Shown piece by piece: positions 35,067 to 44,968 of a DNA stretch of 64,000 bases. Numbering within the stretch: position 1 is the first letter of the stretch; each line of letters opens with the position of its first letter. This stretch comes from Hyphomicrobiales bacterium (GTDB taxonomy: Bacteria > Pseudomonadota > Alphaproteobacteria > Rhizobiales > Rhizobiaceae). The position numbers and the translations under genes were made by a program. The notes under the pieces were generated by a model that saw only the letters and a list, made by a program, of their open reading frames with translations, did not search any database and had not been told where the DNA came from. The stretch spans positions 145,685 to 209,684 of the forward strand of contig UCJU01000003.1 of the NCBI GenBank assembly GCA_900472925.1, read 5' to 3'.

Positions 35067-36380
35067 ATGAAATCTCTGATGACAGTTGAAGATGGAATCA
35101 AGGTAGCGGGCGTAGGCGCTTTTCAGCGACGATTGTTCATCATCTTCGGCCTGGTTTGGGCCGCCGATGCCATGCAGGTTCTGGCAATCGGCTTTAGTGC
35201 ACCCTCTATTGCCGTCAGCTTCGGTGTCAGCGTTCCCCAGGCGCTACAGACCGGTACGATGTTTTTCTTGGGAATGTTGATCGGTGCCTTTGTTTTCGGA
35301 CGACTGGCAGACAGGATCGGCAGACGGCCCGTCCTGTTTATGGCCATCATTCTCGATGCAATCTTTGGTGTGGCCTCCGCCTTCGCTCCCGATCTGCAAT
35401 GGCTGCTGGTCGCGCGCTTTCTAACCGGTCTCGGGGTCGGCGGAACTTTACCGGTCGATTATGCCATGATGGCCGAGTTCCTGCCATCCGATCGGCGTGG
35501 TCGCTGGCTGGTCATGCTTGAAGGCTGCTGGGCAATAGGCACGGTGGCGCTTGCCTTGCTGGCGCTCGTGGCTGGTAGCCAGGGCGGTGAAGCTTGGAGA
35601 ACGATTTTCTTCGTCACTGGTATCCCGGCGCTTATCGGCATCGTGCTGCGTCTCTATGTCCCTGAATCTCCTTTTTATCTTAATCAGCAGGGCCGCAGCG
35701 ACGAAGCTCGCAACGTTTTGCAACGGGTGGCGAAAGAAAATGGGCACAACACTGAAATCCCGCCGCTTGCACCCCAAGAACCACAGCGGAAAGACTTCAG
35801 CGCGCTATTTTCGGTCACTCTCCGTCGTCGCACGATCTTTCTGATGTTGGCGTGGATGCTGATTTCTGTCTCCTACTACGGCGTCTTCGTCTATCTGCCG
35901 ATCAAGTTGGCTGCCGATGGTTTCGGCTTCATCCGGGGTCAGGTCTTTCTCGTCATTCTGGCCATTGCGCAGTTGCCCGGTTATGCGCTGGCCGCCTATG
36001 GCGTCGAAAAATGGGGGCGCAAGCCGACACTGATTGGATTTCTCCTTCTCAGTGCTGTGGGAACACTCGCCTACGGCCTTGGTCATTCGGTCGAAATTGC
36101 GGTCAGTGCGACGTTGCTGCTCAGCTTTTCACTGCTTGGCACATGGGGTGCAATCTATGCCTTCACGCCGGAACTCTATCCCACAACCCTGCGTGCGAGC
36201 GGCATGGGAATGGCGGGGGCGGTCGCGCGATTCGGAGGGTTGCTGGCTCCGTCTATCGTCGCTCCCCTCATGGCAGCCAACTTCGGGCTGGCCTTGGGGG
36301 TCGTTTCGGGCCTGCTGGTCGTTGCCGCCGTCAGTGTCTGGCTCATCGATGCGGAATCGAAAAATCAGGTTTTGAAGTAA
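35067..36380 (+). CDS. MFS transporter, AAHS/sugar-porter-like
   Basis: The 437-residue inner-membrane protein has 12 membrane segments and the classical MFS loop 2-3 motif GRLADRIGRRPV. The layout, with ADAMQVLAIGFSAPSI in segment 1 and LVARFLTGLGVGGTLPVDYAMMAEF in segment 4, resembles aromatic-acid and SV2-type transporters, which carry organic acids with protons. The substrate is not certain. I chose the ATG at 35067; an ATG at 35049 is possible and neither has a strong ribosome site. It sits with the next gene between ntrY and ntrC, on the opposite strand. Confidence 0.85.
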   Translation: MKSLMTVEDGIKVAGVGAFQRRLFIIFGLVWAADAMQVLAIGFSAPSIAVSFGVSVPQALQTGTMFFLGMLIGAFVFGRLADRIGRRPVLFMAIILDAIFGVASAFAPDLQWLLVARFLTGLGVGGTLPVDYAMMAEFLPSDRRGRWLVMLEGCWAIGTVALALLALVAGSQGGEAWRTIFFVTGIPALIGIVLRLYVPESPFYLNQQGRSDEARNVLQRVAKENGHNTEIPPLAPQEPQRKDFSALFSVTLRRRTIFLMLAWMLISVSYYGVFVYLPIKLAADGFGFIRGQVFLVILAIAQLPGYALAAYGVEKWGRKPTLIGFLLLSAVGTLAYGLGHSVEIAVSATLLLSFSLLGTWGAIYAFTPELYPTTLRASGMGMAGAVARFGGLLAPSIVAPLMAANFGLALGVVSGLLVVAAVSVWLIDAESKNQVLK

Positions 36381-36537
36381 GGACTTAACTAATGTTTTTC
36401 TAATAATTTCAGGGTCCGCTCACGTTTCGATATAATCGGTTACTTTAAATGACTTTCCATCTGGTCCGACTGCGTTCAATTAGTGTGCAATATCTGTCGG
36501 GTTTACGGCCCGATTCCACTTTTGAAGAACTGAGCAC

Positions 36538-37905
36538 ATGAAAAACCCTATCGCACTGGAGACCATCTCCAAAAACACAGTGTTTCGAAAAGGCGACGTC
36601 TTCGTTCTGTTTGGCGAGCTGTTCGGGCGCGGCTACGCGACCGGCCTTCTCGATCAGGCCCGGAAAGCCGGCATGCAGATCGTGGGAATAACCGTCGGTC
36701 GGCGTGATGAAAAGAACGCGCTGCGCCCGCTCACAAGCGAAGAGCTTCTGGAAGCAGAAACACGGCTGGGCGGCAAGATCATCAATGTCCCTTTGATGGC
36801 TGGATTCGATCTGGATGCCCCCGAAGGCGGTCGTACGCCCACTGATCTTCTGGCCGGGCTGACGCTTGAAAGCTGGGAGCGTGAAAAGCTCGACTGGAAT
36901 TACATCGATCAGTGCCAGGCCATAGCGACGAAGCGCTTTACCGATTCGGCAGCAGAAGTCATGACCATTCTTGATGGTATGATCCCCGCTGGCCGTAACG
37001 TGTTCTTTGCCCACACCATGGCTGGTGGCATACCCAAGGCCAAGGTTTTCCTGGTCATCGCCAACAGAATCTACAAGGGCACCGGCGCTCGCCACATGTC
37101 TTCGCAGTCGTTGATCGACAGCGATATGGGCAAGCTGATCCTTCGCAACTTCGATGAGGTTTCAGCCAACACGTTTGGCCATCTCATCGATGCCAGCGCG
37201 GCCATTCGTGAACGTGTCGAAGCCGCTGGTGGTCAGGTTCGTTACACGGCCTACGGTTATCATGGCACAGGTATTCTGATCGACGGCGAATACCGTTGGC
37301 AGACCTACACAAACTACACTCAGGGCTATGCCAAGATGCGCCTTGAGGGTATTGCGGAAGCCGCATGGGCCAAGGGCATCAAGGCATCCGTTTACAATTG
37401 CCCTGAAATCCGCACCAATTCCTCTGATGTCTTCACCGGTATTGAGCTGCCTTTGATCCCGCTTCTTCTCGCATTGAAGAAGGAAGACGGCGGCCAATGG
37501 GCGGATGAACAGTGGAAGGCATGCGAAGCGCTTCTTGCCGATGGTTTCAAGCTGAACGATGTCATTGCGAAGATCAGCGATCTGCAGGCCAGCGACGTGA
37601 TGGTGCCGTTCTATGACTTCTCTTCGTGGCCAATGCCGAACAGCCAGACACAGGCTGATCTGACGATTGGTACCTCCAACGAAATCACAGCGATGCACCG
37701 CGACAGCAAGACGCTGATCAGCGACCTGTTGAGCTCGCTCGTGGTCGAAGCGACAGGCAAACTGATTTTCGGTGCGTCGTCTCATCCGCGCGGCCCGGTA
37801 CAATGGCTCAACCATGATCTGGTCGCGCGTTGCCTCAACGCATCCCACGGAGACCAGGAACGGGCTGCCGACAACTCTGAAGCAAGACAGACGGCAGTCG
37901 CCTGA
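36538..37905 (+). CDS. Rossmann-like protein, possibly FabMG-type enoyl-ACP reductase
   Basis: This 455-residue cytoplasmic protein has a dinucleotide-binding-like start (VFVLFGELFGRGYATGLLD, with a glycine pattern near residues 27-32, followed by IVGITVGRRD). The blocks FFAHTMAGGIPKAKVF and GARHMSSQSLIDSD are distinctive. From memory this resembles proteins annotated as FabMG-family enoyl-ACP reductases, an unusual group reported from metagenomes for triclosan tolerance; I hold this assignment loosely. It follows the MFS gene by 157 bases and ends before a strong bidirectional terminator shared with ntrC. Confidence 0.5.
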   Translation: MKNPIALETISKNTVFRKGDVFVLFGELFGRGYATGLLDQARKAGMQIVGITVGRRDEKNALRPLTSEELLEAETRLGGKIINVPLMAGFDLDAPEGGRTPTDLLAGLTLESWEREKLDWNYIDQCQAIATKRFTDSAAEVMTILDGMIPAGRNVFFAHTMAGGIPKAKVFLVIANRIYKGTGARHMSSQSLIDSDMGKLILRNFDEVSANTFGHLIDASAAIRERVEAAGGQVRYTAYGYHGTGILIDGEYRWQTYTNYTQGYAKMRLEGIAEAAWAKGIKASVYNCPEIRTNSSDVFTGIELPLIPLLLALKKEDGGQWADEQWKACEALLADGFKLNDVIAKISDLQASDVMVPFYDFSSWPMPNSQTQADLTIGTSNEITAMHRDSKTLISDLLSSLVVEATGKLIFGASSHPRGPVQWLNHDLVARCLNASHGDQERAADNSEARQTAVA

Positions 37906-37948
37906 GCTTCAAGTATCGGGTGTTACGATCTTCGAACCTGACCATAAA

Positions 37949-37982
37949 CAAAAGCCACCCGTATTGAGCGGGTGGCTTTTTT
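37949..37982. terminator. Bidirectional terminator between FabMG-like gene and ntrC
   Basis: The hairpin AAAAGCCACCCG, loop TATTGAG, CGGGTGGCTTTT is perfect and flanked by A and T runs, so it can end transcription from both convergent genes. It lies about 45 bases after the FabMG-like stop and 20 bases after the ntrC stop. Confidence 0.88.
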
Positions 37983-38001
37983 GTGTGTTCAAATTTTTGT
38001 A

Positions 38002-39453
38002 TCAAGCCGTTCTTGAGCTGCGATAGACAGAGACGCCGAGCTCGCGGATTTTCTTGCGCAAGGTATTTCTGTTCAGCCCGAGAAGGTCAGCAGCCTTGAT
38101 CTGGTTGCCACGCGTCGCCGTCAGCGCCGCCAGAATGAGCGGATATTCCATCTCACGCAGGACACGATCATAAAGGCCGGGGGGCGGCAGGTTTTCACCA
38201 AAACCAGAGAAGTAATCGCGCATGTTCTCTTCGACAGCCTGCGAGATGGTCAGCGAGCCATTGCGCGCTGCCGTCCGGTCGATGGGGCTATCGGGAACAT
38301 CGGATTGAAGCTCCTGGTCGATGATTTCGCGCGTGATCACTTCCTGCGGATAGAGCGCCATCAGGCGGCGGATGAGGTTTTCCAGCTCACGCACATTGCC
38401 TGGCCAGGCATAGGCCTTCATCAGTTCCAGCGCTTCGGTCTCGAAACGCTTCCCCTCAAGACCTTCCTTCTCACCCGTCTGGATGAAGTGACGCACGAGG
38501 TCTGGAATGTCTTCTGCACGGTCGCGCAGCGGCGGCAAACGCAATGGAACGACGTTCAGGCGATAATACAAGTCTTCACGGAACAGACCCTGATTGATCG
38601 AGGTCTTCAAATCCTTGTTGGTGGCGGCAACGATGCGGACATCGGTGCGGATCGGTGTGCGACCGCCAACTGTGGTGTATTCACCCTGCTGAAGCACGCG
38701 CAAAAGACGGGTCTGAGCATCCATCGGCATATCACCGATTTCATCCAGAAACAAAGTGCCGCCTTCCGCTTGCTCAAAACGGCCCGTCGAGCGGTTCTGA
38801 GCGCCAGTGAAGGCACCCTTTTCATGACCGAACAACTCTGATTCGATCAGGTCACGCGGGATCGCGGCCATGTTGATCGCCACGAAAGGGCCGTTTCGGC
38901 GCTTGCCGTAGTCGTGCAAAGCGCGCGCGACCAGTTCTTTGCCTGTCCCCGATTCGCCGGTGATCATCAGCGTCAGATCGGTCTGCATCAGACGCGCCAG
39001 CACGCGATAGATTTCCTGCATGGCGGCAGAGCGACCGACCAGCGGCATGCCGTCCTGCATGTCATCATCAAGCTTGGCCGGTTTACGTTTGGGCTCGGAC
39101 AGCGCGCGACCGATGATTGCGATAAGTTCGGTCAGATCGAAGGGCTTTGGCAGGTAATCATAGGCACCTTTTTCCGATGCCTTGATGGCCGTCATGAAGG
39201 TATTCTGCGCGCTCATGACCAACACGGGCAAATCAGGCCGCGCTTTCTTGATGCGCGGCAGAAGGTCGAATGCATTTTCGTCCGGCATCACCACATCGGT
39301 GACGACCAGATCACCCTCGCCCGCAGACACCCAGCGCCAGAGCGTTGCCGCATTCGAGGTAATCCGCACATCGTAACCGGCACGGCTGAGCGCCTGATTG
39401 AGAACGGTGCGGATGGCCGCGTCGTCATCGGCCACGAGAATCGTTGCTGTCAT
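38002..39453 (-). CDS. ntrC: Nitrogen regulation response regulator NtrC
   Basis: NtrC activates sigma-54 promoters of nitrogen assimilation genes when phosphorylated by NtrB. The 483-residue protein has a receiver domain (phosphorylation site D53), an AAA+ domain with Walker A GESGTGKE at 166-173 and the sigma-54 contact loop GAFTGA at 213-218, and a Fis-type DNA-binding C terminus ([21 protein letters not shown]). Its start overlaps the end of ntrB by four bases. It is the last gene of dusB-ntrB-ntrC. Confidence 0.97.
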   Translation of the reverse strand: MTATILVADDDAAIRTVLNQALSRAGYDVRITSNAATLWRWVSAGEGDLVVTDVVMPDENAFDLLPRIKKARPDLPVLVMSAQNTFMTAIKASEKGAYDYLPKPFDLTELIAIIGRALSEPKRKPAKLDDDMQDGMPLVGRSAAMQEIYRVLARLMQTDLTLMITGESGTGKELVARALHDYGKRRNGPFVAINMAAIPRDLIESELFGHEKGAFTGAQNRSTGRFEQAEGGTLFLDEIGDMPMDAQTRLLRVLQQGEYTTVGGRTPIRTDVRIVAATNKDLKTSINQGLFREDLYYRLNVVPLRLPPLRDRAEDIPDLVRHFIQTGEKEGLEGKRFETEALELMKAYAWPGNVRELENLIRRLMALYPQEVITREIIDQELQSDVPDSPIDRTAARNGSLTISQAVEENMRDYFSGFGENLPPPGLYDRVLREMEYPLILAALTATRGNQIKAADLLGLNRNTLRKKIRELGVSVYRSSRTA

Positions 39454-40598
39454 AGTTTAGATCCTGTCGGGTTCGGCAAAATGCTGTCTTCGGCCGCAAC
39501 CTCGGGCGAAACGGGCATCAATACGCGGAATGTCGTGCGATGGTTCTGGCTGTCGCACTCGACGATGCCGCCATGTGCACCAATGAGTTTCGCGACGAGG
39601 GCAAGACCAAGGCCGGAACCATTGGTCTTGGTCGTGATGAAGGGGTCAAAAAGGTGCGGCACCAGATCCGGCGGCACACCGGGACCGTTGTCGTGCACGC
39701 AGAACTCCAAAGGCAGCGAAATGCGCTCGCGGGTTCCGGCGACGGACAGACGAATACCGGGACGGTACGCCGTGGTCAGAATGACCTCCCCGTCCTGCTG
39801 ATTGCCAACAGCTTCCGCGGCGTTTTTGACCAGATTGAGGAAGACCTGCACCAGTTGGTCACGGTTGGCATAGACCGGGGGCAAGGACGGGTCGTAATTT
39901 TCGCTGATCTTGATATTGCGCGCAAAGCCGGCCTTGGCCACCGCCTTCACATGGTCCAGCACCGAGTGAATATTGATCGGCATGCGGTCTACGGGGCGCT
40001 CATCGGAGAAAATCTCCATGCGGTCCACCAGCGACACAATGCGGTCCGTCTCATCACAGATCAGACGCGTCAGTGCGCGGTCCTCATCCGGAACAGACGT
40101 TTCCAGCAATTGAGCGGCACCACGAATACCAGAAAGCGGATTCTTTATTTCGTGCGCCAGCATGGAGGCAAGACCCGTGACAGAGCGGGCGGCGGCGCGA
40201 TGCGTCAACTGCCTGTCGATCTTGTCTGCCATGGAGCGTTCCTGAAACACGACCACGACCGAACCCGGTTCGCTGACGACAGGCGCAACATAGAGGTCAA
40301 CCAGCTTGTCCTGACCCAGACGTGGCGACGAGAGGTCAACACGATATTCATTGACCGGCGCACGGCGTTCACGCACCTGATCGATCAAGGCCAGCAGCGG
40401 GCTACCAAACGGAATGAAGGTGGAAATGCGGTAACGCGCCAGATGCGTGGCACTCGCCCCGAAAAAGGCCTCGGCTTCCCAGTTTGCGAAAGCGATAAAA
40501 CCTTCGCTATCCACGAGAATGACCGGATTTTGCACCGCGTTGAGAACGGCCATGGCCAGCACGTTGGCGCCGCCAGGTGGTGCTGTATCAGCGCTCAT
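39450..40598 (-). CDS. ntrB: Nitrogen regulation sensor histidine kinase NtrB
   Basis: NtrB is the soluble kinase and phosphatase of NtrC, normally governed by PII proteins. The 382-residue chain has a PAS domain (residues about 15-125), a HisKA domain with H149 in [15 protein letters not shown], and an ATPase domain with [10 protein letters not shown] and [13 protein letters not shown]. No membrane segments are present, as expected. Four-base overlaps with dusB upstream and ntrC downstream show translational coupling in one operon. Confidence 0.96.
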   Translation of the reverse strand: MSADTAPPGGANVLAMAVLNAVQNPVILVDSEGFIAFANWEAEAFFGASATHLARYRISTFIPFGSPLLALIDQVRERRAPVNEYRVDLSSPRLGQDKLVDLYVAPVVSEPGSVVVVFQERSMADKIDRQLTHRAAARSVTGLASMLAHEIKNPLSGIRGAAQLLETSVPDEDRALTRLICDETDRIVSLVDRMEIFSDERPVDRMPINIHSVLDHVKAVAKAGFARNIKISENYDPSLPPVYANRDQLVQVFLNLVKNAAEAVGNQQDGEVILTTAYRPGIRLSVAGTRERISLPLEFCVHDNGPGVPPDLVPHLFDPFITTKTNGSGLGLALVAKLIGAHGGIVECDSQNHRTTFRVLMPVSPEVAAEDSILPNPTGSKL

Positions 40599-41611
40599 GC
40601 GGCTTTCCTCGCAGCAGAGCTTTCTGCGCCCTGTTGCAAGGCAGATCGCAGCACTGCCGTCACCTGCCCGGTGTTTTTGGATGTCATGATCTCAACCTTG
40701 TCATCTATCTTCATCTCTGGCGCAAACCGATCCAGATACCATCCGAGATGTTTGCGCGCGTGACGAAGCCCTGCTTCAACGCCGTAAAATTCCAGCATCA
40801 ACTCGTAATGTTCGACCGCGATGTCAGCGATCTGCTCAGCTGTCGGCGGCGCGTGGCCAGCGAGAACGGCGGGCAACCAAGGCTGGCCCTGCGCGCCACG
40901 CCCCACCATCACAGCGTCCGCTCCCGAACGTCGTAATATTTCTTCGGCGTCGGCTGCGGTTTCCACGTCGCCATTGGCGATCAGTGGCACGGAAATGACA
41001 TCACGCACGGCCTTGATCGCATCCCAGTCTGCACGGCCCTCGTAGAACTGCATGCGCGTCCGGCCGTGGATTGTTATAAGTTTCACACCCGCCGCCTCTG
41101 CACGGGCTGCAATCTCCGGCGCATTGATGGAACTGTCGTCCCAACCCAACCGCATTTTCAGCGTCACCGGAACGTCCACTGCTTTCACTGTGGCTTCGAT
41201 CAGGCTCAGAGCATGGTCGGGCTCGCGCATCAGGGCCGAACCGGAGTAGCCACCCGTCACCTTTTTGGCCGGACATCCCATATTGATGTCGATCACCCCT
41301 GCACCATTATCGGCAGAGATTTTCGCGGCTTCTGCCATCCAATGCGCTTCACGCCCGGCAAGCTGCACCATATGCGGAACCATGCCTGCATTTTTCAGAC
41401 GCGCCCAGGATTCTCCGCGGTTGGCAACGAGTTCGCGGCTCGCAACCATTTCGGTCACGACGAGGCCCGCACCGAACCGCCAGGCAAGCTTTCGGAACGG
41501 CAGGTCGGTGACACCGGACATAGGTGCGAGCACCGCGCGGTTACGAACGGTGACGGTGCCGATCTGAAATGGGTCTGACAACGCCGGAATCATCAAATGG
41601 TGAACTTTCAT
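40595..41611 (-). CDS. dusB: tRNA-dihydrouridine synthase (NifR3)
   Basis: DusB reduces uridine to dihydrouridine in tRNA with FMN and NADPH. The 338-residue product has the FMN-binding barrel; the catalytic cysteine lies in [20 protein letters not shown], and blocks [15 protein letters not shown] and [13 protein letters not shown] are typical. In proteobacteria it is the gene named nifR3 upstream of ntrBC, as here. An internal ATG at 41593 is also a possible start. It overlaps ntrB by four bases. The AT-rich region upstream is shared with divergent ispDF. Confidence 0.95.
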   Translation of the reverse strand: MKVHHLMIPALSDPFQIGTVTVRNRAVLAPMSGVTDLPFRKLAWRFGAGLVVTEMVASRELVANRGESWARLKNAGMVPHMVQLAGREAHWMAEAAKISADNGAGVIDINMGCPAKKVTGGYSGSALMREPDHALSLIEATVKAVDVPVTLKMRLGWDDSSINAPEIAARAEAAGVKLITIHGRTRMQFYEGRADWDAIKAVRDVISVPLIANGDVETAADAEEILRRSGADAVMVGRGAQGQPWLPAVLAGHAPPTAEQIADIAVEHYELMLEFYGVEAGLRHARKHLGWYLDRFAPEMKIDDKVEIMTSKNTGQVTAVLRSALQQGAESSAARKAA

Positions 41612-41863
41612 GCATTTTTCAAATATGCATTATTTTTAGACAGTGTTTGCGTACTTGCCAAGCACTTTCGTTGACATATTTGTGTGTTTTTTTGATTTTC
41701 GATATGGCCATTTCAGCGCTGGATGCAGATGGATTTGTGATGAAACCCGCCTGTAGATGCGTGCTTTCTCGCTGGCCATTCGTTTTCTAAAACGCTAGAC
41801 CACCGCTGTAAACCTTTGAAGAACTGCGAAATCCACATAGGTTCAATGCAGCAGGAAAGTGCT
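41612..41863. other. AT-rich region between divergent dusB and ispDF
   Basis: This 252-base gap should hold the dusB operon and ispDF promoters. TTGACA at 41671-41676 is a good -35 for the plus strand but the matching -10 (GATTTT or similar at about 41694) is poor. A short palindrome CGTTTT-CT-AAAACG (41781-41794) lies 70 bases before ispDF. I see no gene here. Confidence 0.4.
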
Positions 41864-43051
41864 ATGAAGATCGGTATTGTTATTGTGGCGGCAGGCCGCG
41901 GGGAACGCGCGGGTGCACCAGAGGAAGGTCCAAAACAGTATCGTCCTATCGGTGGCAAAGCTGTCATCGAGCATACGCTCCAGCGTTTTCTGGAGTGGCA
42001 ATCAGCGGCTGATATCGTTGTCGTCATTCATCCCGACGATAGCGCCTTATTTGAACCCATCGCCAAAAGGCTCGATGCAAGCAGCCGGATCAGCACTGTT
42101 TTCGGCGGCAAAACGCGGCAGCAGTCCGTTCTGGCAGGGCTGAAGGCACTGGACGGAACAGGTATTACGCACATCATGATCCATGACGCGGTGCGACCTT
42201 TCATTGATACCGATCTTCTGCAGCGTATCGCAAACGCGCTGGCGCAAGGAGCGAGCGCCGTTTTGCCAGTCGTGCCTGTCGTTGATACGTTGAAGCGTGG
42301 CCGGGACGGGCTTGTGGGAGAGACGGTGTCTCGAAACAATCTCTACGCGGCCCAGACTCCGCAAACATTTGACTACCTTTCCATCCTCAAAGCTCACGCG
42401 GATGCGGCGACATCGGGCCAGACCGATTTTACCGACGATGCCGCAATTGCCGAATGGGCTGGTATTCCGGTCAAATTGGTGGATGGACTTGTCGATAACG
42501 TAAAACTCACTTTGAAACGGGATATCGCCATGGCCGATGAAAAACTTGCACGTGACCTGCCCGATGTCCGTACAGGCAACGGCTACGACGTGCACCAGCT
42601 TGTGGAAGGTGACGGCGTAACGCTATGCGGCATCTTCATTCCGCACGACCAAAAACTTATGGGCCACTCGGATGCCGATGTTGCGCTCCACGCTTTGACG
42701 GATGCGCTTTTGGCAACCTGTGGCGCCGGTGATATCGGCGATCATTTTCCGCCATCCGATCCGCAATGGAAGGGTGCTGCATCACACATTTTCCTGGAGC
42801 ATGCTGCAAAGGTCGTGCGTGGCAATGGCGGCACCATCATGAATGCCGATGTATCTTTGATTGCTGAAGCACCGCGTGTCGGTCCGCACCGGCAGGCCAT
42901 GCGCGAGAATCTTGCCGGCATTCTCGGCATCTCGCTTGACCGCTGCTCGGTAAAAGCAACCACGAATGAAACCATCGGCTTCGTCGGTCGGCGCGAAGGC
43001 ATTGCTGCGATTGCGACGGCAACGGTGGTTTATCGTCAGAGGCCTACATGA
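41864..43051 (+). CDS. ispDF: Bifunctional MEP cytidylyltransferase and MECDP synthase
   Basis: This 395-residue enzyme catalyses two steps of the MEP isoprenoid pathway. The IspD half (residues 1-230) has [12 protein letters not shown] and KQYRPIGG for CTP binding. The IspF half (235-395) has GNGYDVHQL with metal-binding D and H, then [18 protein letters not shown] and [10 protein letters not shown]. The fusion is common in alphaproteobacteria. I chose the ATG at 41864 because AGGAAA lies 7 bases upstream. Its stop overlaps the start of the CinA-like gene by four bases. Confidence 0.95.
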   Translation: MKIGIVIVAAGRGERAGAPEEGPKQYRPIGGKAVIEHTLQRFLEWQSAADIVVVIHPDDSALFEPIAKRLDASSRISTVFGGKTRQQSVLAGLKALDGTGITHIMIHDAVRPFIDTDLLQRIANALAQGASAVLPVVPVVDTLKRGRDGLVGETVSRNNLYAAQTPQTFDYLSILKAHADAATSGQTDFTDDAAIAEWAGIPVKLVDGLVDNVKLTLKRDIAMADEKLARDLPDVRTGNGYDVHQLVEGDGVTLCGIFIPHDQKLMGHSDADVALHALTDALLATCGAGDIGDHFPPSDPQWKGAASHIFLEHAAKVVRGNGGTIMNADVSLIAEAPRVGPHRQAMRENLAGILGISLDRCSVKATTNETIGFVGRREGIAAIATATVVYRQRPT

Positions 43052-43551
43052 GTACGTTTCCGTCGGAAATCGAGGAACTGGCACAGAAACTTGTGCGGGA
43101 TTTGACCGACCGGGGACTTATGCTCTCGACAGCGGAGAGCTGCACCGGCGGGTTGATTGCAGGTGCGCTGACAGACATTTCAGGGTCTTCTGCCGTGGTG
43201 GATCGTGGATTCGTTACCTACACAAATGATGCGAAGAAAGACATGCTCGGCGTCAGTGCCGCAACATTGAACGCGTTCGGCGCAGTCTCGCGCGAGACCG
43301 CGTTGCAGATGGCGCATGGCGCGCTTTATCGATCGCGGGCTGAGTTTTCCATCGCAGTCACCGGAATAGCAGGCCCAGGCGGCGGCTCAGTTGAAAAGCC
43401 TGTAGGGCTCGTGCATCTTGCTGCAACACGTCGCGGCTCTCACATCATCCATCGCGAAATGCGTTATGGCGATATCGGGCGCGATGAAGTCAGGCTGGCA
43501 ACGGTCCGAACCGCGCTAGAGATGCTGATCGAACTGTCTCAGTCCGCGTAA
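43048..43551 (+). CDS. pncC: CinA C-terminal domain amidase (nicotinamide-nucleotide amidohydrolase)
   Basis: The 167-residue protein is the stand-alone CinA C-terminal domain, known in E. coli as PncC, which deamidates nicotinamide mononucleotide to recycle NAD. The catalytic serine and lysine region is [22 protein letters not shown], and [18 protein letters not shown] is diagnostic. It overlaps ispDF by four bases. Its 3' end overlaps the convergent COQ10-like gene by 13 bases. The N-terminal CinA domain is absent, which is usual for this type. Confidence 0.92.
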   Translation: MSTFPSEIEELAQKLVRDLTDRGLMLSTAESCTGGLIAGALTDISGSSAVVDRGFVTYTNDAKKDMLGVSAATLNAFGAVSRETALQMAHGALYRSRAEFSIAVTGIAGPGGGSVEKPVGLVHLAATRRGSHIIHREMRYGDIGRDEVRLATVRTALEMLIELSQSA

Positions 43552-43988
43552 ATCTTGTCCGCACGCGCCTCGAAGGCCTCTGCAAACATGCGGAAGGCAC
43601 GATCGAACATGGAGCCCATAAGCGCGCCCAGAAGACGGCTCTTGAACTCATAGTCGATGAAAAAGTAAACCGAGCATCCGCCATTTTCGCCGGGTTCGAA
43701 ACGCCAGCGGTTGTCGAGATATTTGAACGGTCCGTCCAGATATTTGACATCGATAGCGGATTCGTCCGGCTTCAGAAGAACCTGAGTCGTGAACGTTTCA
43801 CGAATGGCCTTGTAGCCCACGGTCATATCGGCCACCAGCAGCGTCTTGGTGTCTCGCTCTTTTCTGGAGCGAACGGTCAAGCCATCGCAAAGCGGCAGAA
43901 ATTCTGGATACTTCTCCACATCGGCAACGAGATTATACATCCGTTCGGGAGAGTGTTTGACAAGGCGGCGTGTTTCAAATTGCGGCAT
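43539..43988 (-). CDS. COQ10/RatA-type START-domain protein
   Basis: The 149-residue cytoplasmic protein belongs to the polyketide cyclase/START family near yeast COQ10 and E. coli RatA. The N-terminal block FETRRLVKHSPERMYNLVADVEKYPEFLPLCDG is diagnostic. In alphaproteobacteria it is thought to bind ubiquinone and help respiratory function; the RatA toxin role of E. coli is not implied by the context. Its end overlaps the CinA-like gene on the other strand. It is followed upstream by a P-loop kinase-like gene 9 bases away on the same strand. Confidence 0.85.
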   Translation of the reverse strand: MPQFETRRLVKHSPERMYNLVADVEKYPEFLPLCDGLTVRSRKERDTKTLLVADMTVGYKAIRETFTTQVLLKPDESAIDVKYLDGPFKYLDNRWRFEPGENGGCSVYFFIDYEFKSRLLGALMGSMFDRAFRMFAEAFEARADKIYAD

Positions 43989-43997
43989 GAGGCGCAG

Positions 43998-44567
43998 TTA
44001 ATGCGCGGCGCGAACAAGATCAAGAAGCTGACGCGCCTGCGCTCTGGATTTCACATGAAATATTGGTACTTGCGGGCCGTAGAGCTCAAAATTACGGATG
44101 AATACGGGGGCATGCCGCTTCTCGAAGTTCCAGATGTAGCTCAGAAATTCCCTATCTGGCCATTGCTCGGCGCAACCTAGTGCCATGTCTGGCCTCGTCT
44201 TGCCGTAACTTTTCGCCACTCTCTTAAACACACTCCAGATACAGACGATCCTCGAAATCCTCACCCAAATTACAACATCTGTTTTCGGAAGACGCAAATC
44301 GAAGCTCGATGGATTGCTGCCATCCATAATCCAACGATCTAGCTCAATCGTTGCGGTAATCATCTTACGCTGTTCGGCACGCTCGCGAGCGACCCACCCG
44401 GGCAACCAGAAAAATTCCTTGTCCATAGAAATATGCTGAAGACCGAAACGCTGCGCGATTGCGCGTGAAAGCGTTGTTTTGCCCCCACCTGAAGAACCGA
44501 CGACCATGATGCGAGACGCCTTGGAGACCAGAGAAGCAGCCTCCTCTATCGTGTTGACGGCAACCAT
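43998..44567 (-). CDS. P-loop kinase-like protein (topology modulation protein type)
   Basis: The 189-residue protein is a small P-loop NTPase of the adenylate-kinase-like group, in which some members are called topology modulation protein (FlaR). The Walker A motif is GSSGGGKTT at 24-32. The blocks MDKEFFWLPGW and RWIMDGS followed by DVVIWVRISR match that family, which likely phosphorylates a small molecule. The substrate is unknown. It reads toward the COQ10-like gene. The start at 44567 is the only good ATG. Confidence 0.7.
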   Translation of the reverse strand: MVAVNTIEEAASLVSKASRIMVVGSSGGGKTTLSRAIAQRFGLQHISMDKEFFWLPGWVARERAEQRKMITATIELDRWIMDGSNPSSFDLRLPKTDVVIWVRISRIVCIWSVFKRVAKSYGKTRPDMALGCAEQWPDREFLSYIWNFEKRHAPVFIRNFELYGPQVPIFHVKSRAQARQLLDLVRAAH

Positions 44568-44688
44568 CCTATCTACCCTTGCATAGCTGTTTGTAGAAAT
44601 TGACTATTGCAACCCGACCGGGCTCGGCGTTATTTAAGAACAACAGAGATTGCAGCCTTGGGATGCAACCGAACAACTGAGTGATACG

Positions 44689-44871
44689 ATGGACGATTTT
44701 GCCAACATCATCAACCTCCTGGAATCCGCAAAGCAGCTTGCTTCGATGAACAGCATGCCGATGCTCGCCTATCTCATTGATGTCGCCAAGTGCGAAGCGC
44801 GTGAGAACAAGCCGGTGCTGCGCAAGCGCAAGCGTGGCGAATTGACTATCAAACAGGAAGCGGAAGTCTGA
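44689..44871 (+). CDS. Hypothetical small protein, 60 residues
   Basis: I do not recognise this protein. It begins with an acidic, hydrophobic helix-like part (MDDFANIINLLESAKQLAS) and ends with a basic tail (RKRKRGELTIKQEAEV). Length and composition suggest a small helical regulator. The ATG at 44689 is the first suitable start. A palindrome and the AraC-type gene follow. The region before it is shared with the divergent kinase-like gene. Confidence 0.55.
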   Translation: MDDFANIINLLESAKQLASMNSMPMLAYLIDVAKCEARENKPVLRKRKRGELTIKQEAEV

Positions 44872-44921
44872 TATATCGACGGACGGTTTGCCGCGTGAGA
44901 TGAGATCATCGAATGAATAAT

Positions 44922-44938
44922 TGGCCGCGTCGCGGCCA
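44922..44938. promoter_or_regulatory. Perfect palindrome upstream of the AraC-type gene
   Basis: TGGCCGC-GTC-GCGGCCA has 7-base perfect arms. It lies 31 bases before the AraC-type ATG and about 50 bases after the preceding stop. It could end the small gene's transcript or serve as an operator; no T run follows directly. Confidence 0.4.
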
Positions 44939-44968
44939 TATTGCGTTTTAGAGAAGGAGGAAGGCTAC

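Noticed and set aside
39540-40763. Long plus-strand open frame opposite ntrB
   Set aside because: Same reasoning: ntrB and dusB are clear on the other strand and the antisense product has no family features.
43539-43988. RatA toxin of a toxin-antitoxin pair
   Set aside because: The fold is shared with COQ10, no antitoxin partner (RatB) is adjacent, and the alphaproteobacterial context favours a quinone-related role.
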